Positions 6,545 through 8,604 of a stretch of 8,604 nucleotides of DNA are shown here, piece by piece (position 1 is the first letter of the stretch; every line of letters begins with the position of its first letter). Below the pieces are notes generated by a model, which saw nothing but the letters and a program-made list of their open reading frames with translations, made no database searches and was not told the DNA's origin. The translations under genes and the position numbers were made by a program. This DNA is from Acidobacteriota bacterium (GTDB lineage Bacteria > Planctomycetota > Phycisphaerae > WQYP01 > JAJZKJ01). Location: NCBI GenBank assembly GCA_021804195.1, contig JAJZKJ010000075.1, positions 1-8,604 on the forward strand, in the 5' to 3' direction.

Positions 6545-7561
6545 TTACGCCAGCAGCCTCTGTGCAATTTGTACGGCATTGAGCGCGGCGCCCTTGAGAA
6601 GCTGATCTCCGGCCACGAACATGGCGATCGACCGGCCGGAGGGATCGCTGATATCCTGGCGGATTCTGCCCACCAGAACGTCGCCCTGGCCGGAAGCGTC
6701 GCGGGGCATGGGAAAATAATTTCGATCACGATCGTCGACCACCTTTACGCCCGCGGCGCCGCTTAGCAGTTCGCGAACCCGCCCGGAGTCGATCGGATCG
6801 GTACACTCTATATGCAACGCTTCGCAATGCGCCCTTAACACCGGCACGCGAACACAGGTGGCGGAGATGCGGATGTCCGGATCATTGAATATCTTGCGCG
6901 TCTCCCGGACCATTTTAAGCTCTTCCTCGTTATAACCGGTTTGCGGATCCACGGCCGCATTGTGGCTGAACACATTAAAAGCATAAGGGTGCGGCAGCAC
7001 CGTGGGGATGTGGTCGCGCCCTTCCAACGCCGCTTGCGTGGCGCGAAGCAATTCCTGCATGGCCGCGGCGCCGGCGCCGCTGGCGGCCTGGTAGGTCGCC
7101 ACGATCAGCCGGCGAATCCGGTTCACCCGGTGGATCGGCCACAATGGCACCAGCGCGATAATTGTCGAACAGTTGGGATTGGCGATAATACCCCGATTTC
7201 GGCCTATCATTTCAGGATTGATCTCCGGAATCACCAGCGGCACTTCCGGATCCATGCGGAACGCCGAGCTGTTGTCCACCACCACGGCGCCAGCCGCCAC
7301 GGCCAGAGGCGCGAACTTTCTGCTGATTGCTCCACCAGCGGAAAACAGCGCCATATCCACGCCGTGGAAACTCTGGTCCGTAAGTTCGCGAACCGTCAGC
7401 AAGGCGCCCCGGAACGGCATGGTCTTGCCGGCGGATTTCACCGAGGCGAAAAGCCGCAGTTCCGCCAGGGGAAATTTTCGCTGTTCCAGAGAGTTCAGAA
7501 ATTCCACGCCCACCGCGCCGGTCGCGCCGACAACAGCCATTACAGGATTCGTTTTCATCAT
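6545..7561 (-). CDS. asd: Aspartate-semialdehyde dehydrogenase
   Basis: Asd reduces beta-aspartyl phosphate to aspartate semialdehyde with NADPH, the branch step to lysine/diaminopimelate, threonine and methionine. From ATG 7561 the protein is about 338 residues, normal for the family. It shows the nucleotide-binding AVVGATGAVG near the N-terminus, SAGGAISRKFAP, DNSSAFRMDPEVPLVIPEIN, the catalytic NPNCSTI with Cys131, SGAGAAAM, and RVPVLRAHCEAL with the proton-shuttling His245. The frame extends 19 codons further upstream, but that part overlaps the cupin gene and is unlike any Asd N-terminus. The start is therefore ATG 7561 or the adjacent ATG 7558, with a weak TAGG nine bases before the first. 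It begins 10 bases after the cupin stop and ends six bases before truA. No leader peptide or attenuator is evident at this internal operon position. Confidence 0.96.
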   Translation of the reverse strand: MMKTNPVMAVVGATGAVGVEFLNSLEQRKFPLAELRLFASVKSAGKTMPFRGALLTVRELTDQSFHGVDMALFSAGGAISRKFAPLAVAAGAVVVDNSSAFRMDPEVPLVIPEINPEMIGRNRGIIANPNCSTIIALVPLWPIHRVNRIRRLIVATYQAASGAGAAAMQELLRATQAALEGRDHIPTVLPHPYAFNVFSHNAAVDPQTGYNEEELKMVRETRKIFNDPDIRISATCVRVPVLRAHCEALHIECTDPIDSGRVRELLSGAAGVKVVDDRDRNYFPMPRDASGQGDVLVGRIRQDISDPSGRSIAMFVAGDQLLKGAALNAVQIAQRLLA

Positions 7562-7571
7562 GTAATCAAAC

Positions 7572-8321
7572 CTACGCCACGCGCAAGCCTTCGGCCAGAA
7601 ATTCTTCATCCACCGCATAGGGGCGAAGGTCGCCGCACAGGCCGGGCTTGGGGGAATCGTTCATCGGATATATTTGAGACCACCGCGATTTTTCCAGGTA
7701 TTCCAGGCGTCCGTCGCGGATGAAATCAACCGCATCCTGACTTTCTTTCAAGTCCCATAGCGCGCCGCTTTTGAGGACCCATTCAAAACTGGCCGCTTTG
7801 GGCGTGAGAATCCGCCGGGCGTGCCGGTAAAGCCGCCGAAGCATTTCCCGGCCCTGTTCCGGCGCGTCGAGCATCGCCCGGCGCAGCGGAAGAAAACCCT
7901 CGACCGCCAAATTCCGCCGCTCGATGGCGTCCGCATGGCTGCTTACCCTGATCGCGGCGGCATAGGCGTTGTCATCAGTCATGATTTTCTCGGAGAAAGT
8001 TAAAATGAAGTCGCCGCGCTCCGCCAATCCGCCGTTTTGCATGATAATCAGAATTTCCAGATTCTTTCCCGGATTATGCAGGCGGTGAATCATTCCCGGC
8101 CAAAAAAAAACCACTCGCCCGGGCGCCAAGGCGATATGTTCGTAGCCGTTCGCACAAAGCAGTTCGAGGGCGCCTTCGCCGCTGAGTACGTAATACATCT
8201 CGGAACAAACCGTATGAAAATGCGGGCTGCCGCCGCAGACTCCGTCCGGTCCGGGTTCCGTATAAACCCGCAAATGAGAAAGACCTACGCCCGCCGGCAG
8301 AATCAATTGCCGAATGTCCAT
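7572..8321 (-). CDS. Cupin-domain protein with unrecognised C-terminal region (249 aa)
   Basis: The N-terminal ~95 residues are a small-barrel cupin. Motif 1 is GGSPHFHTVCSEMYYVLSGEG, with metal ligands His34, His36 and Glu41. Motif 2 is PGRVVFFWPGMIHRLHNPG, with the fourth ligand His79. All four ligands are present, so metal binding is likely. Function could be sugar-related isomerisation, dioxygenase activity or ligand sensing, and the sequence does not decide. Residues 100-249 are mostly helical and charged, and I do not recognise them as a domain. There is no signal peptide, so it is probably cytoplasmic. It is the first visible gene of the leftward operon. Nine consecutive T on the coding strand encode Val-Phe-Phe within motif 2. 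The ATG at 8321 has no strong Shine-Dalgarno sequence. Confidence 0.8.
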   Translation of the reverse strand: MDIRQLILPAGVGLSHLRVYTEPGPDGVCGGSPHFHTVCSEMYYVLSGEGALELLCANGYEHIALAPGRVVFFWPGMIHRLHNPGKNLEILIIMQNGGLAERGDFILTFSEKIMTDDNAYAAAIRVSSHADAIERRNLAVEGFLPLRRAMLDAPEQGREMLRRLYRHARRILTPKAASFEWVLKSGALWDLKESQDAVDFIRDGRLEYLEKSRWSQIYPMNDSPKPGLCGDLRPYAVDEEFLAEGLRVA

Positions 8322-8420
8322 TGCTTACCAAATCCAGCACACGCGCTTTGTCAAATTAGGATGGTAACAGATCAAGTAAGCGGTCACAATGCCGAATTTC
8401 AGCGTAAGTGGGAGGCGGGT

Positions 8421-8440
8421 CCTGCCTACCGACAGGCAGG
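8421..8440. repeat. REP-like hairpin, 7-bp stem
   Basis: CCTGCCTACCGACAGGCAGG is an inverted repeat with arms CCTGCCT and AGGCAGG and a six-base loop. Sequences of this form occur as scattered repeats in many bacterial genomes. Only one copy lies in this window, so its repeat status is inferred. Confidence 0.55.
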
Positions 8441-8494
8441 CATCTTGTTGTCCGACATGAACCTATAAGTGCTCTGTCACACCCCGGTGGCGCA

Positions 8495-8522
8495 TCTATG
8501 TTTGCCCGCGGGCTAACATAGA
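8495..8522. repeat. 28-base near-perfect palindrome
   Basis: The arms TCTATGTT and AACATAGA flank a GCCCGCGGGC centre, with one symmetric mismatch (T at 8503, T at 8514). It could be an operator for a dimeric regulator, a dispersed repeat unit, or a hairpin. There is no adjacent T run, so a standard intrinsic terminator is unlikely. A small CACC/GGTG inverted repeat lies just left, at 8480-8489. Confidence 0.6.
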
Positions 8523-8604
8523 GCAGTGGAATTTGGATCATTAATTAGTTTTTTCAAAAATTATAAAATTATGGCTTTACCCCTCGTTTGCCCGGAGAAG
8601 ATCG

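Larger units (their letters stand above)
8322..8604. other. Intergenic stretch right of the operon, no supported gene
   Basis: No convincing coding frame is found on either strand. It holds a short REP-like hairpin (8421-8440), a long palindrome (8495-8522) and, from about 8535, an AT-rich stretch unlike the rest of the window. It should contain the promoter of the leftward operon. A TTGACA is present at 8349-8354 on the minus strand, but no good -10 box follows it. A gene may begin at the right edge (ATG 8571), but too little is visible. Confidence 0.5.

Noticed and set aside
6941..7723. A 260-codon open frame on the plus strand
   Set aside because: It is the antisense of asd, a well-supported enzyme gene, and has Arg/His-rich shadow composition.
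8325..8354. TTGACA at 8349-8354 (minus strand) as the cupin promoter
   Set aside because: At 16-18 bases spacing no sequence resembles TATAAT, and the implied start would fall on the ATG.
8037..8468. A 143-codon plus-strand frame over the cupin start
   Set aside because: It is antisense to the cupin motifs and runs through the intergenic REP-like hairpin without recognisable protein character.
8571..8604. Possible start of a rightward gene at ATG 8571
   Set aside because: Only eleven codons are visible and there is no Shine-Dalgarno sequence before it.
1..8604. CRISPR arrays, tRNA or rRNA genes and riboswitches
   Set aside because: No regularly spaced repeats, tRNA-like cloverleaf sequence, rRNA-like stretch or recognisable riboswitch core was found on reading through the window.

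Overview
The window reads as a GC-rich bacterial chromosome segment in two parts that meet near position 2690. The right part (2690-8321) is a compact, leftward operon of housekeeping and cell-surface type genes. The left part (1-2690) is rightward, broken, accessory DNA. The operon content and the secreted transglutaminase-like protein fit a Gram-negative such as a Planctomycetota/PVC-type bacterium. That placement is inference only; no rRNA or other phylogenetic marker is present.

Left part: it opens inside the C-terminal half of a type III restriction (Res)-like helicase-nuclease with a PD...DPK nuclease motif. An unrecognised 132-residue protein follows 12 bases later, then a strongly ribosome-bound start of a third gene. 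That third gene runs for only about 32 codons before it enters DNA resembling an IS21-family end: repeated TCGGGTCA octamers, a perfect inverted repeat and the N-terminal helix-turn-helix of an IstA-like transposase. The transposase is itself broken. After it come a TATAAT box and a small two-gene unit, a 63-residue conserved protein plus an AbiEii-like nucleotidyltransferase. The nucleotidyltransferase loses its family sequence after about 62 residues, at the same place where the leftward operon ends. The left part therefore looks like the eroded edge of a defence or mobile island.

Right part: reading leftward, the order is a cupin protein, aspartate-semialdehyde dehydrogenase (asd), tRNA pseudouridine synthase A (truA), a GT4 glycosyltransferase and a secreted transglutaminase-like protein. 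Gaps are 10 and 6 bases, then a TTGA start/stop overlap, then a 44-base overlap, so one transcript is likely. Asd serves lysine/diaminopimelate, threonine and methionine synthesis. TruA modifies the tRNA anticodon arm. The last two genes probably act on envelope glycans or in the periplasm.

The 283 bases right of the cupin gene hold no supported gene. They contain a REP-like hairpin, a long near-perfect palindrome and an AT-rich end. I see no tRNA, rRNA, CRISPR array or riboswitch. The most interesting item is the remnant three-gene helicase-nuclease operon, but it is incomplete here, and I cannot claim an intact new system.
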